This document shows positions 22,050-34,809 of a stretch of DNA of 64,000 nt, piece after piece; position 1 is the stretch's first letter, and every line of letters starts with the position of its first letter. This DNA is from Megamerina dolium. Taxonomy: Eukaryota > Arthropoda > Insecta > Diptera > Megamerinidae. The DNA is taken from assembly GCA_963854835.1 (NCBI GenBank), contig OY978526.1, positions 89,683,846 to 89,747,845 of the forward strand, in the 5' to 3' direction. Under the pieces are notes generated by a model. That model did not search any database. It saw nothing but the letters and a program-made list of their open reading frames with translations, and was not told where the DNA came from. A program made the position numbers and the translations under genes.

Positions 22050-23037
22050 TCAAGAAGTTTTCGTTGAATAATTTTTCACAACTTTCAACGTGGATTATCT
22101 CAACAAGAATATGTCGATGAACTCAGTCCTTTGTATGGCGATAAAGCATCATCAAAATCCATAGTATTGCAGCTGGTATTGTGAATTCAATCGTGATGGT
22201 AGTTCGGTCGCCGACAAATTCCGTGAAGGTCCTCCAAAATCGGTTGTTGTGCCACAAAACATCGATGCAGTGCATGAACTGATAATGCAAGATCGTCATG
22301 TGACATATCGCGAGATAGAGCACATTAGTTCCATTTCAATACATTCGATTTTGCATGAATAGTTAGTTGTAAAAAAAAATTTGCAGTCCTTGGATACCCC
22401 ATAATTTATCAATAGCTCAAAAAAAGGCTCGCGTCGATTGGTGTAAGCAAATGCTTAAAAAGTTCGAACGTGGTGCTTCAAAAGACGTGTATAAAATCGT
22501 GACAGGTGACGAATCATGGATATATGCATATGAACCGGAAACAAAACAGCAATCAACCGTGTGTGTGATCCAAGACGAGCCAAATCCAGCAAAAATTATT
22601 CGGGCCCGTAGCACATCGAAGCAAATGGTCGCCTGTTTCTTCGCCTGAATAGGTCATGTGGCCATTGTTCCACTTGAACAACGTAGGACGGTCAATTCTG
22701 AATGGAATGTTTGCCGGAAGTCTTCAGAGAAATTCGCAAAACCAACCGCCAAAGACGAATTATTCTCTATCATGACAATGCGAGCTTTCACACATCTCAT
22801 CAAACAGTTGAATTTTTGAGCAGTCAAAACATCGAAATGATGACTCATCGTCCGTACAGTCCTGATTTGGCACCCAATGAATTCTTCTTGTTCCCGAATA
22901 TCAAAGGTAAACTGCGTGGTCAACGATTTACGAGCGCCAAAGAAGCAGTTGAAACGTTCAAAAACCATGTTTTGGAAGTGTCTCAAGAAGAATGGAAAAA
23001 CCTGAATCAAAACATGCTTTCTTACCTCAATTAATCA
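22050..23037 (+). mobile_element. Mariner (SETMAR-type transposase lineage) relic
   Basis: Pieces cover most of the protein in order: REGPPKSVVVPQNIDAVHEL, VYKIVTGDESWIYAYEPETK, KTNRQRRIILYHDNASFHTS and YSPDLAPNEFFLFPNIKGKL. Several stops and frameshifts separate them. The third catalytic Asp is Glu (APNE instead of APND). The 5' end is not defined; the C-terminus ends with a stop at 23034. Confidence 0.85.
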
Positions 23038-23555
23038 AACGCGCCTTTAACACTAGAAAATATCATAACTAAACTTAAATTTATCATACGAGTATAATAG
23101 ATTAGTAGTTCGTGATAACCGCACAAAAAATAACAAAATTAAATAAATATTACATTTACCTATGCGTATCATATGATAGTGACAATTAATAAAGCTTCCA
23201 CATCATTATGTATTCTGTTGAAATATAAAACATCATATTAATTTTCCTAAACCTTCACATTTTTACTACTACCTAACATATACACGCAACGTTTGTTAAT
23301 TTGATCATTTTGAAATGTGAAGGCAGCAAGTGTGTGTATATATGTAAGTACGTATGTACTTGTATATAACATTTTTAGTGATAGCTACTATATATCATTG
23401 TCCGAATTTGTACATTACTTTGAAAGAAGAATAAAATAGTAATAATATCAAAGGCGTTATGAGATTTTTTGCAGAAGGAACACATATTACCCCCCCAAAA
23501 AAAACCATATTATATTTAAAATTAATAGAATAATTTTTGCAGAATCTTTCCTTTA
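23038..23555. other. Gene-free AT-rich DNA
   Basis: Nothing recognised apart from short TA-rich runs. Confidence 0.5.
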
Positions 23556-23559
23556 GGTT

Positions 23560-23780
23560 CAAACAATTGGCAACTCTCCCGGCAGTAACAATTTGCCATG
23601 AAAAAGGCTCTAAATGAACTCTGTGACAACGATCAGAAAAAAATATATCACAAGTGTTCTGCCATTCGGAACCGATTAATTGTATAAGTAGTTCTCTTCT
23701 AATATTGTCCAAAATTGAATAAACACAGTAATACTGGAAGAGAAGCTCGGCCAAAGGTCCCTTGGGGCCTCCAAGTGCCT
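23560..23780 (+). mobile_element. 5'-truncated SINE in plus orientation
   Basis: It starts inside the SINE body at CAAACAATTGGCAACTC and continues CCGGCAGTAACAATTTGCC, TCTGCCATTCGGAACCG and GGAAGAGAAGCTCGGCC to CCTTGGGGCCTCCAAGTGCC, collinear with the minus strand of the 43.6 kb copy. The tRNA head is missing and the copy is older (many indels). Confidence 0.8.
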
Positions 23781-23914
23781 ATAGAAGCCCAGTAGAAAAT
23801 TGAAGGAATAAAAAGCGATTACAGAGCACATTTTTTGGGATCCAGAAGTCATTACCATTTGGATTCTATCTCTAATTCTTTTCTATATGAAATGGGCCAC
23901 ATTTGAATACATTC

Positions 23915-24760
23915 CATAGATGCACCTCGCTCTGAAAGGCCAACTGTCGAAAATATCGATAAAATAATGGAAATCGTCGACTCTGACCGTCATGTAAGCC
24001 CATGTTTCTATTATCCAGGAGCTAAACATTGCACAAAAAACCGTTTGGAACCATTTAAATAAGGCTGAATACAAAAAGAAACTCGATGTATGGGTGCCAC
24101 ACGAACTAACGCAAAAAACCTCATAGACTGGATTTCCATCTGCGAATCGCTGCTGAATCGCAAAAAAATCGATCCATTTCTGAAGCGGATGGTTACTGGT
24201 GATGAAAAGTGGGTCACTTACGACAACGTCAAGCGAAAACGGTCGTGGTCGAATCGCAGTGAGCCGGCGCAAACGGTGGCCAACCCAGGATTGACGGTCA
24301 GGAAGGTTTTGCTATGTGTTTGGTGAATTGGGAATCATCTACTATGAGCTGCTCCCCTACGGCCAAACTCTTAATTCTGGACCTGTACTGTCAACAATTG
24401 GACCGTCTGAAGGAAGCAAACGCCCAGAAGCGGCCAGCTTTGCCCAATAGGAGAGTAATTGTGTTCCATGAGGACAGCGCCAGGCCACACACATCGATAG
24501 TGACTCGCCAGAAGCTCCGGGAGCTTGTTTGGGAGGTTCTTATGCATCCACCTTCGGATCTGGCACCAAGTGATTACTAAGTGTTCCTGTCTATGGCGAA
24601 TGATTTTGCTGGTGAAAAATTCGCCTCAAGAGAAGCTTGTGAAAATCGACTGTCACATTTTTTGCCAATAGGGTCGAGGTTTTTCTATGAGAGTGGCATT
24701 ATTCAAATTACCTTCAAAATGGCAACAAGTTATAATAATGGATTTCTTTTTACTAGACCT
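23915..24760 (+). mobile_element. 5'-truncated mellifera-type mariner
   Basis: Same family as 29637-30902 and 59241-60100. Recognised parts: RPTVENIDKIMEIVDSD, LNRKKIDPFLKRMVTGDEKW, VFHEDSARPHTS and DLAPSDY. The YSP before DLAPSD is deleted and a stop follows it. The right end TTTTTACTAGACCT (ending 24760) is the family's terminal repeat; the left end is lost. Confidence 0.85.
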
Positions 24761-24831
24761 TATATATAAAAGAAACAAATTTTAAAGAATGATTTTTATA
24801 TATCTACATATTTTTATTTTTCTTTTTTAAC

Positions 24832-24902
24832 AAGTCCATCGTCCAAGGGGGAATCTATACCCTGCTCTCCAACCCACCAACCCCCCTGGCTACGCCACTG
24901 TC
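24832..24902 (-). repeat. Terminal fragment of an unclassified repeat
   Basis: On the minus strand it begins CAGTGGCGTAGCCAGGGGGG and continues through a GC-rich stretch into AT-rich DNA. The sharp GC change and the word GGCGTAGC, also at 10180, suggest a transposon end. Family not identified. Confidence 0.45.
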
Positions 24903-26678
24903 TATATATTTGTATATGCAGTTTGTGTGTACAAGTAATATATTTGTCACCAACATCATTAAATCATACATACTCTTCACCTATTCTCTCAACTGGTTCT
25001 CCTGGACAGATACTGGATACAATATACGATATAATACTGCTTCCATTCATTTCATCAGACAACGATATTTTCAAAACAATAATATAAGCAACAATTTTGT
25101 AACTCTTCATTGTTCTTGATGTATGTATTTTATTATGCTCTTCTTCTTCTTGTTCTTATTCCTGTTGTTCTATAGACGGTATATTTTATTGTTGTTGTTC
25201 TTACTGATGTTCAGGATGTAACATTATCCATATATATACAAGCACTCATACAAATATAAAAAATTGTTATAATTTTTCATTTTGTTGAAAAGCATTTTTC
25301 GTGTCAACATGAATAATTTTTGTCACTAGCAAACACACACACACACACACATATTTGTATGTCACAAATATGGCAAATAAAGATGTTTTATAAATAGTGG
25401 CAATAACTGAAATACATACATAGCAACAAGAACAACAAGAACAACAACAACAACAACAACACCTACATATACTGAAAACATAATTTTTGTTAGAAAAGCG
25501 TTTCTTCTATTAACAACAATAACAAAAGCAACGAACCAGTAGACGATTTGAAAACAAAAGGAGCTAAGAGCAGAGTTATCTGAGTGCAAAGTCGTAGGAA
25601 GTAGAAAATTCATACAACTACTTACTTAAATATACCAGGATGCGTCTCACAAGACACTCATTCAATTACACACACACACACACCTACATATATAGCATAA
25701 ATTGCAACAAAATTAATATGACAACGAGTATGCACACAAGCGAACATGAGCTACATTCATCATTCATTATATTCTTTATATCATCTAGAAAGATTACCAA
25801 TGTAACAGTTGCAAGCATGAGGCGGAGATAAATTATTATTCTTGAATATTCATATATGTATGTATGTATGTATGTATGTGAGAATATGTGTGTATATTGC
25901 ATTTGAGCTTCATTTTAATGTTGTTAGAAAGTTACAGAATTTTTTTTTTTTTTTTGGTTTCGACTACTACAACAATGAAATTTATGTTGTATTGTGTATT
26001 TCCAGTATGTACATAAGTGCATGTTTGTTATCTGTATGTACGGAGGATATGTGTTTGCTTATACACTTATACCGAGTAAACATAGACGTTGCAAGAAAAC
26101 TAATGCAACCACAAATATTGTACATTTTATACGTTTTTGCTTTTATTTTCACCAAGAGAATATGACACCGACTTGTTTTAGTCGTTACTGACATTTCTGC
26201 TATTATCTTCATATATTTTCATCGTCGTTCTTAGCGTCGTCTTGTTCCTGCACTTTCTGAAACATCATCGCCACTTATGCGACCACATTATATCACAGCT
26301 TCTTGTTGCATCATTCTTACTAGCAGCACGTTGCATTACGCTCATCTTAGCCTGTATCCTTTAACAATTTGTCTATTTGTATTTGCTGAGTGAGTAAACG
26401 CTTACATTTCTTTGCTGTTTGTTTATATTTGCCCTTCTCAAACAAATACATACATGCATGCATGCATGCATGCACTCATGCACTGGCGTATGTACGTATT
26501 TTCATATGGGCGTGGCACATACGTACATTGCGTATGTACGATATACTAACGCACTACAATATTTTCGCAACATTTGTGTCTTTTATGTAATATGCTCATA
26601 TCCCAGAAGGAAATCATTCCTAAATGACAATGTCATCAGTCATGCAGTAGTTACATTACACAACTCAATATTGAGACA
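24903..26678. other. Gene-free, microsatellite-rich DNA
   Basis: CA tract at 25330-25350, AAC tract at 25429-25461, CA tract at 25668-25684, ATGT tract at 25856-25880, poly-T at 25939-25955 and CATG run at 26453-26474. Long-looking ORFs here follow these repeats. No gene. Confidence 0.55.
26453..26474. repeat. CATG tetranucleotide run
   Basis: Self-complementary CATG repeated five times or more, able to form a hairpin. Confidence 0.85.
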
Positions 26679-26680
26679 TA

Positions 26681-27925
26681 CGAGGGCAGTCCCAGAAGTA
26701 CTCCACCTGGCACATAGATGGCGGCAGTAGTTTGAAAAAAATTACTTTGGTGAAAAGTGGCAACCTTATAAAACATATGGTTTAAGTTTCAAGGCGCCAC
26801 GTTTAGTATTTTTTTTTTGGAGCCATCGAAAGTTAACGACCTCAGTGAATTTGTAAACATGGAAAAAATTGGTCACCGTTATGTAATGCATGTAATGTAA
26901 TGCATCCTTTCATTTGAAAGGACTTTGGGGGAGTCCTTCGTTTACGATCATAAAATATTGGGTGCGAGAGTTTAAACGAAATCGTACGAGCTGCCAAGAA
27001 GAACACCGTAGTGGTCAACCAATTGAGGTGACCACACCAGAAATGGTTAAGAAAATCCACAAAATGGTCTTGGATGATCGCCGGCTGAAGATGCGTGAGC
27101 TAGGTGAAATTACAGGCATTTCAAAAAGTGCTATACATCGCGTATTGACCGAAAATTTCGAGATGAAAATGCTGTGTGCACGATGGGTGCCGCGTTTGTT
27201 CACAATAGAACAAAAACTACGTCGTGAAAATGTGACAGTAATAAAGTCGAGTTTTTGTGTCGATTCGTAACCACGGATTAGACATGGGTCCACCACTTCA
27301 CACCTGAGACAAAGGAGCAGTCAAAATAGTGAACTGAAAGGGGAGAATCGAGTCCAAAGAAGGCGAAGACAGTTCCATCTGCAGGCAAGGTTATAGCGTG
27401 TGTTTTTTGGGATGCACGTGGGATAATTGTTATTGATTATCTTCAAAAAGGAAAAACAATCAACGGCGAGTATTATGATAATTTGTTGCAGCGTTTAAGT
27501 GATGAAATTAAATAAAAACAGCCGCATTTGGCGAAAAAGAAAGTGTTGTTTCATCAAGACAATGCACCAGTTCACACATCCGCTATTGTTATGGCCAAAA
27601 TCAATGAGTTAAACCTCCAATTGCTTCAGCACACACCAGATTATTCGCCAAATTTAGCTCCTTCGGATTATTTTCTATTTCCAAATTTGAAAAAATGGCT
27701 TGGTGGTAGAAGATTTGCAAACAATGAAGAGGTGGAGTCTACGGTAGATGGCTATTTTAGTGAGCTAGACAGTTCATACTATAAACAGGGTATCGAAGCT
27801 ATATAATATCGCTGGGTGGAAAGTGTATAGTGCTAAAAGGAGATTATGTTGAGAAATAAAGAAAAATTTTTCCCAAATTTGTTGTTATTTCTTTGTTAGT
27901 TCGGGTAGTTCTGGGACCACCCTCC
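26681..27925 (+). mobile_element. Full-length mariner with TA duplication, defective
   Basis: Terminal repeats CGAGGGCAGTCCCAGAAGTA (26681) and TAGTTCTGGGACCACCCTCC (ending 27925) are flanked by TA (26679-26680, 27926-27927). The 1245 bp unit holds MEKIGHRYV at 26859, an open part with VTTPEMVKKIHKMVLDDRRL and helix-turn-helix ISKSAIHRVLTENF, and the C-terminal HQDNAPVHTSAIV and NLAPSDYFLFPNLKKW. Stops lie near the first catalytic Asp (TTD-stop-TW). A one-residue insertion (TPDYSPN) widens the last Asp spacing. It is dead. Confidence 0.9.
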
Positions 27926-27927
27926 TA

Positions 27928-29634
27928 TCTATAAAAGGGACCGGTTTCGAGCGATAGTGATCAAATTAGATTCTATTTAAAATCATATAAGACATATTGA
28001 TCATGATTCTGAGATAAATATCCTCAATGTTATATATTAAGTAATATTTTTGCAATATTGAATAACAAAATATTCTTAATGCAACCCATATGATAGATGA
28101 TATCAGATTTGTTATATATATTTTTTTGTTATATATGAATGATGTTTCTTAGACATGGCCAACTTGAATATGTTTACCTGTATAAGCATATATTGCTTCA
28201 TTGGTAACTTTATATTTTGATGATGCATTTCTCTATTTATTTGTAATATTTGATTTTTATTTCGACTTTGTTATGACAAATAATCCGGATTTAATTTTGT
28301 AAGATTATATCCTTACAACTTTTCATCACAATTTTTTTTATACTAGAAAAATATTTTATTAAAGTCAAAATTCAAAAAAAAAAAAAAATAAAAAAAATAA
28401 AAGTAAAATGCAGACCATCAAAAACGGACTCACAAGAAAAAAAAAGTAAAACAAAATAAACGAATGTAAGTTATCGAAGATGTGTTTACGTATTGACAAC
28501 ATACGCATGTAAGCAAGTATACTACGTATGTATGCATGTATATGTATCAAGTTTAATTAGCTAAAAGCAAAAGCAAAATTAAACAATTTCCTTTAATGTC
28601 CATCATAGTGTGTACACACGTAAGTATATTGTCATTTAGGTGACCCTCAAAGCGAAGCCAAATAAAGTACATATGTACATACATACATGTATATTCGAAG
28701 TAAGTCAAGTAAAAACATACAAACACCTACATGTTGTAAGTTTTATAATAGAAATGTATATGTCATAATACATACATATTAAGAGATAAAAGAAATTAAA
28801 TTGAAGCAAAGAAAGCAAGAATATACATTTTAAATATTACATACGATTTTATTTAATCGCATTGCATACTACACACACACACATAACATACATATAAGTA
28901 ATTTTTAGAAAAAAACGAAAATTTAATATCATATTAACTAAATCCGCTTTACAATAAGCAAAAGCTAAAATATTAATATCTTATAGCATTTGTGCAGCTT
29001 ATTATATTGTATAGATAGATATAGTTCTTTATTTAAAAATATTCTTACAAATTATAAATCAACAGCTAATACAAAATAAACAATTAAAGAACATACGACA
29101 ATGACTATATAGTCGACTGTCGTATATTGTATATGTAGAAATAATCTATCCAACAAACACATTAATACAGTAAACTTCGTAACTGAGACCCACACAAATC
29201 AAAAGTTCTGCGACGAACCTCTAAAAAAGTGATAGAACAAGATTTCTAATATCTGAACGCTATCGAAATTCAATATGAGAAAGATGTGATTTAAATTTTA
29301 CATTATTATTAAAAATATTTCCTATATTTATTAAAAAACATATTTAAAAGTATCTAATTTTTATCAAATATTCATCGAAGATATTATACATTTATTCCCT
29401 TACCCATCGAGCTAAACATTGTAAGAATTTAAAGAGAGGAGATTAAAAATCTTACTTTTGGAACAAAAAGCTGTAGAAGTATTGGTGAAATTGTTTTAAT
29501 TATAAATTGTAATTTTTAAACCGAAAGTCAGTTCAACACTTAATCAAGCTAATAAAAAATAATATTAATAAAATAATAAAAATAATATTAATAATAAAAT
29601 GTAAATAAAATATAAATTGTAATTTATATTAATA
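27928..29634. other. Gene-free, very AT-rich DNA
   Basis: AT-rich with A-runs at 28375-28400, scattered ACATAC words and AATAAT arrays near 29555-29620. No gene. Confidence 0.55.
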
Positions 29635-29636
29635 TA

Positions 29637-30902
29637 AGGTCTAGTAAAAATCTTTATTTTTATTTAGCATAGTTAAAATGATCCGATTTAGGACAAATAT
29701 GCACCGTTTTGTTCGATAACTTGTTGCCATTTTGAAGGTAATTTCATAATGCCACTCTCATAGAAACCCTCGCAACCCTATTGGCAAAAAACTGGTACAG
29801 TCGATTTTCACAACCTTCTCTTTAGACGAATTTTTCAGCAATCATTTGCTATAGACAGGAACAGGTAGTAATTACTTGGTGGCAGGTCGGGACTATAAGG
29901 TGGATGCATAAGAATCTCCCAACCAAGCACGCGGAGCTTCTGGCGAGACACTATCGATGTGTGTGGCCTGGCGTTGCCCTGATGGAACCCAATTCCTCTC
30001 CTATTGGCAAAAGCTGGCCGTTTCTGGGCGATTGCTTGGATTGCTTATTTCAGACGGTCCAATTGTTGACCGTACAGGTCCGAATTAAGATTTTGGCCGT
30101 AGGGGAGCAGCTCATAGTAGATGATTCCCTGCCAATCCCACCAAACACATAGGAAAACTTTCCTGACCGTCATACCTAGCTTGGCCACCGTCTGCGCTGG
30201 CTCACCGCTATTCGACCATGGTCGTTTACGTTTGGCGTTGTCGTAAGTGACCCACTTCTCATCACCAGTAACCATCCGCTTCAGAAATGGATCGATTTTT
30301 TTGCGATTCAGCCGCGATTTGCAAATGGAAATTCGCTCCATAAGGTTTTTTTGCGTTAACTCGTGTGACACCCATACATTGAGCTTCTTTTTGTATCCAG
30401 CCTTATTTAAATGATTCCAAACGGTTTTTTATGCAATGTTTAGCTCGTGGGTAATAGAAACAGTGCTTACATGATGGTCAGACTCGACGATTTCCATTAT
30501 ATTATCGATATTTTCGACAATTGGCCTTCCAGACCGTGGTGCATCTGTCACATCAAAATTACCGAAACGGAATCGGCGAAACCAAAATTTCACGTGATTG
30601 GCTGTTACAGTATCAAGGCTATAAGCACTATTCATATTTTCAGCCATCTGACTTGCGTTTTCGTCTTTATCGAAGAAAAACTGTAAAATATGGCGTATTT
30701 TCTCTTTACTGGTGTCCATCTCTGACGCGCACTCAAACAATACTGAGTCAAGCAATCACAAAACTGTCTGAAAAGTTTATTTGGTACAAAATCCTATCTT
30801 TCTAACGACATCTAGCGTAACCCGATCGCACTTATACAACGCGAGATACAGATTACTAATGCCTTCTATTAGAAAAATAATGGATTACTTTTTACTACAC
30901 CT
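29637..30902 (-). mobile_element. Nearly complete mellifera-type mariner
   Basis: Terminal repeats AGGTCTAGTAAAAA (29637) and TTTTTACTACACCT (ending 30902). The minus-strand transposase begins near 30755 (MDTSKEKIRHILQFFF) and reads through FWFRRFRFGNFDVTDAPRSG, with one CAA-to-TAA stop at the end of the helix-turn-helix (LNIA-stop-KTV), then LKRMVTGDEKWVTYDN. The second catalytic Asp is Gly (HQGNARPH) and the third is Asn (PPSNYYLF), so it is inactive twice over. It is the best-preserved copy of its family in the window. Confidence 0.92.
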
Positions 30903-30906
30903 GCTA

Positions 30907-32320
30907 TAATATACTTCGTTTTATTAAAGAGAAAAAACGAATTCCTAGCTTATGAATTTTCTTTGCATTTTCTTTTCCAGCAGAATTTCAAGCAATTAAA
31001 AACTACAAATTTGTGTTATTTTAGTCTCACGGGAATGCTTTTTGACAAATTGCATCTTCAACAAAATCCAACTAAATCCATTAAATCGGACTAGTACGAG
31101 AATAGCCCGATTAAAAAAATGTTATAAATTAAAAATATATTCTCTTCATCAATTTATCATTCTTTAATCGTTTAATATAAAAGACATTCATTTTAAATTT
31201 AAGTAACACAACTTAAGCGAAATAAAGATAGAGCCTACCCTTAGGCGAGTCAAATAAAAATTTCAATTTTGCAATCAGAACTCCAACAACAATATATTTG
31301 CATCACAAAGCATTTAAACAATAAGTTCACATATTCAATAATCAAACATTAAATATTTATGAATGTGTGTGTGGGTGTGTGTGTACACCTACTCGTAGAA
31401 TGCAAACTAAGAAAGAAAATGCATTGTATACTTTTAGGATCAACTCACTCAAGAGCAAAGTTAATAATACATTCGACGTATACGTTCTATACAGTATGGG
31501 TTACATAACAGCACATCACATAATGAATGAACCATATGAGTGAATAAGTAAATGACAGAATGGAATGGAATACATCGAATCAGTGTGGCAGTAGCAGATA
31601 TCAATGATGATGATGATGATGATGAGGATGATGATAAAGAAGCAGAAAATGCAAGAAGAAACTAAAGTGCTCATACGTATAAAAGTGGTAAACACATGCA
31701 TAACTCATATATTTGCACTAGGCCGATATATTCTCATACAGAATACGATGTTTGTGTGCAAGGTTAAGCATTTCAAAGGATCACATACATACATATATTC
31801 TAAATGTAAATGAACGCACACCTGTTTGTGTTGTATGTATGTTGTTGGTATATATAGACATAAGAGCACATGTGTATAAATATGTGTATTTGTGTGAATG
31901 TATAAAGGCTTTTCATGCAAATGCATTTTAATTGCTTTACTCGTCGCTTTTGTAGCATCTAATTGAATTCGACATTGTTGCGCTTTGATTTGAAAGTCTA
32001 CCGTTAGATTGGCAAAGTCGCAGTACGTAGAGGAATGCATCTATTTTATCTAAGTGTTAATGAAGTTGTTGTATTATAGCACATCGCTTTATGTTTTTAT
32101 ACATTGACCTGAATATACATACACAAACAAGACGATACGAAGACGATAAGAAGGCATCCGTTTGTGAGGGAAAATTTGATTTTTGATTTTCTTTATCTTT
32201 CAAAGCAAACAGTAGAGAATGTTTTAGGATGAAATTGTGTGAAATATAAACAACATTAAGCGTATTAAGCTACTTTCAAAATTAAATGACTGGAACTTTT
32301 TTTCGTATGTGCCTACCATA
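30907..32320. other. Gene-free AT-rich DNA
   Basis: GTGT tract at 31366-31382 and GAT microsatellite at 31603-31634. No gene. Confidence 0.5.
31603..31634. repeat. GAT trinucleotide microsatellite
   Basis: About ten ATG/GAT units with one GAG interruption. Confidence 0.85.
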
Positions 32321-32322
32321 TA

Positions 32323-33227
32323 CAGAGTGTTCCATTACGACGTGTGGTACTTTGATTTTGAATAAAATGACGTTTCAGAATTTTTCCAAATATTTTATTC
32401 GTTCGAAAGGTCACACAATAGGATTATGTGTGGAAATTTATTTTCTGGATATATTCACCGCGACTTTTCCGTAGATATCTAACTCTTTCGGCCATATTCT
32501 TGATGACATTTTGCAGTATGATCGCCGGAATGGCCCAAATCACCGATGTAATCTTACTTTTGAAGCCTGGAATCGTCTTCGGATCATTCACATAGACTTC
32601 CTGTAAACTCACATAAAAAAGCGTAACGTCGCTTGGGCGGAGAACTCACATCACCGCTACGATAAATTACACGGTTCGAGAATTTGCGACACAAAAAGTT
32701 CAAATTGAGGCGAGTTGTGTATGGTGTTACGCCATCCTGTTGAAATCACATATCGTCCAGACCATGAGCTTCCTGCACAAAATACTCCTACAACATAGTG
32801 TGGTACCGCTCAGAATTGATATTTTTGGTATTTTCGTCCTCATCTTCGAAAAAATACGGCCCGAAGATACCACCGACCCATAAGCTGCACCAAACAGTGA
32901 CTCGTGGTGGATGCGTTGGCTTCTCAACAATGACCTGTGGATTTTTCGAGCTCCAGATACGGCAGATTTGCTTGTTAACATAGCCGCCGAGGTGAAATTG
33001 AGCTTCGTACGAAAAAAGGATTTTTTTTTTAAAAATCATCATTTTCAGCATGGTAACATTTGCAACATCGACTTGGAATTTAAGATCCAAAATTCGACGA
33101 TTTCAATGCGTTGTTCTTTTATGTAGCAATCCATAGATAAAATCCTATACTGTCATGATGAAAATGATATAAAATATGGGTTGATGAGGGATGAGGACAG
33201 TACCACACCTACTATTGGAACACACTG
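32323..33227 (-). mobile_element. Deleted Tc1/mariner-superfamily element
   Basis: The ends mirror each other: CAGAGTGTTCCATTACGACG at 32323, and on the minus strand CAGTGTGTTCCAATAGTAGG from 33227. Minus-strand frames give FSYEAQFHLGGYVNKQICRI, VIVEKPTHPPRVTVWCSLW and GGIFGPYFFEDEDENT, then broken pieces including QQDGVTPY-like sequence. A TA precedes the left end. The core is shortened and frameshifted. Confidence 0.8.
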
Positions 33228-34040
33228 CAATATAAAGTTTTCTTTTTCGACAGTATACAATTTTTACTGCCAAGAAAGTTACAATCTTACACAATCCCAT
33301 TAATCTTATTCAAAATATTCTTAGCGTACAAGGTAGTTTGAACATATATATATCCAAGAATATCCGAATTAAAATTGATGAGCTCTCAGATTCAACCAGT
33401 GATACCAGTTGATACCAGTGATACTTTCCAATTTAGACTTTCGGAATCAACGAATATAAATAGATATCATTACTCCTGTACCAATTTAATTATGTAAGTT
33501 GTGTATAATCCCATCAAGTCTAAAGGTTTTGGATCAATTTTCGCCCATACTCTCTCTATAAATGCACTTCCCGCAATGGTATTGACTTAATAATTGCAAA
33601 ACAAACAAAAAATATTTGGAACTTTCAACAGTTAGAAATGTGTTCAAATGAAGCGATGTTTTTTGAATTGTTCCAATACATCCATAAATAAAAGGTGTCT
33701 AAATATCAGTCCGATATCTCTATATGGAATTTGAATTTGGTAGTAATTGCCAAAGTTCAACATTTTTTACTCATTCCTTTACAAATTACAATCTCACGTC
33801 CCTGAGTTCGTCCTAGCTTATGGATACATCAAAATTTTGAAAGAATGATACATTTTCTACACCATAATTTTATAGTAAATTATCATCGTAGTTCCTTGTT
33901 AGTAAGGAATGTACTATGGAATACAATTGCAAACATTACCAAAGGGTTAATTTTTTAATGATGATTTGAAGTACAATTCATGAATAGCATTTTAAGGCAT
34001 GCGAAAAGAATAATCAGTATAATTCCATTTTTCAATGTAT

Positions 34041-34065
34041 ACAGTTACAGTTACAGTTACAGTTA
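34041..34065. repeat. ACAGTT hexamer, four tandem copies
   Basis: Direct reading of four consecutive units. Confidence 0.9.
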
Positions 34066-34765
34066 TTTGTTGTTGTTCTGCCAAATTCCGATTAATTGTC
34101 TATTGTATGCTGTAAAGCACGCACTTTAGTCTTTCAGTATATCACTCAAAACTCAACGCAATACGACCCAACTTGGATAAAAATGCAATTTGCAAACTGA
34201 TCGAAAAATGTGATTTTCGATATTTCGATCAAAATTCAAATGTTTGGTGCAAATATTGAAGTAATTAAATAATAACAATGTCATATAACTTTTGCTCATA
34301 CGGATATTAAAGCAAATGCCTAAAAGTATGCTGCAAATTTATGTAAATATGTAAATGCTTTAATTTGTTCTTGTTATAAATACAATTTTAACAATGATGC
34401 ATATACGCGGCATTTTTGAGCTACAAACTTATTAAAAAAAAGCGTAATTTTCGAATAAAAATATGTATATGAATATAAAGAATAACTGATGATTATATCA
34501 TCATCGAAACTTGTCTTGGAACATTAGCAAAAAGTTCGGCATAGTTACTTATGTAAATTCGTTGACTGTCAAATAACCATATTTCGTTTATATTAAATTT
34601 ATTTTAAAAAAATTATATACGCACACATAAAAATTAAAATAATTCGTACCCACAAATCCAAAGACACCTAAATTAATAATACTATGTAGGATGAGAAAAT
34701 AATATAAAAATATAACAATTTATATCTTCCATTTCCAAGGAAAATCCATTAAAGCAACTCGTGCT

Positions 34766-34769
<4 letters not shown>

Positions 34770-34799
<30 letters not shown>
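34770..34799. repeat. CT dinucleotide microsatellite
   Basis: Uninterrupted apart from one TTT near its left end; followed by TATC units. Confidence 0.9.

Positions 34800-34809
<10 letters not shown>

Noticed and set aside
25840..26190. Overlapping ORFs of 65-107 codons on both strands
   Set aside because: All derive from ATGT and poly-T microsatellites and have no domain features.
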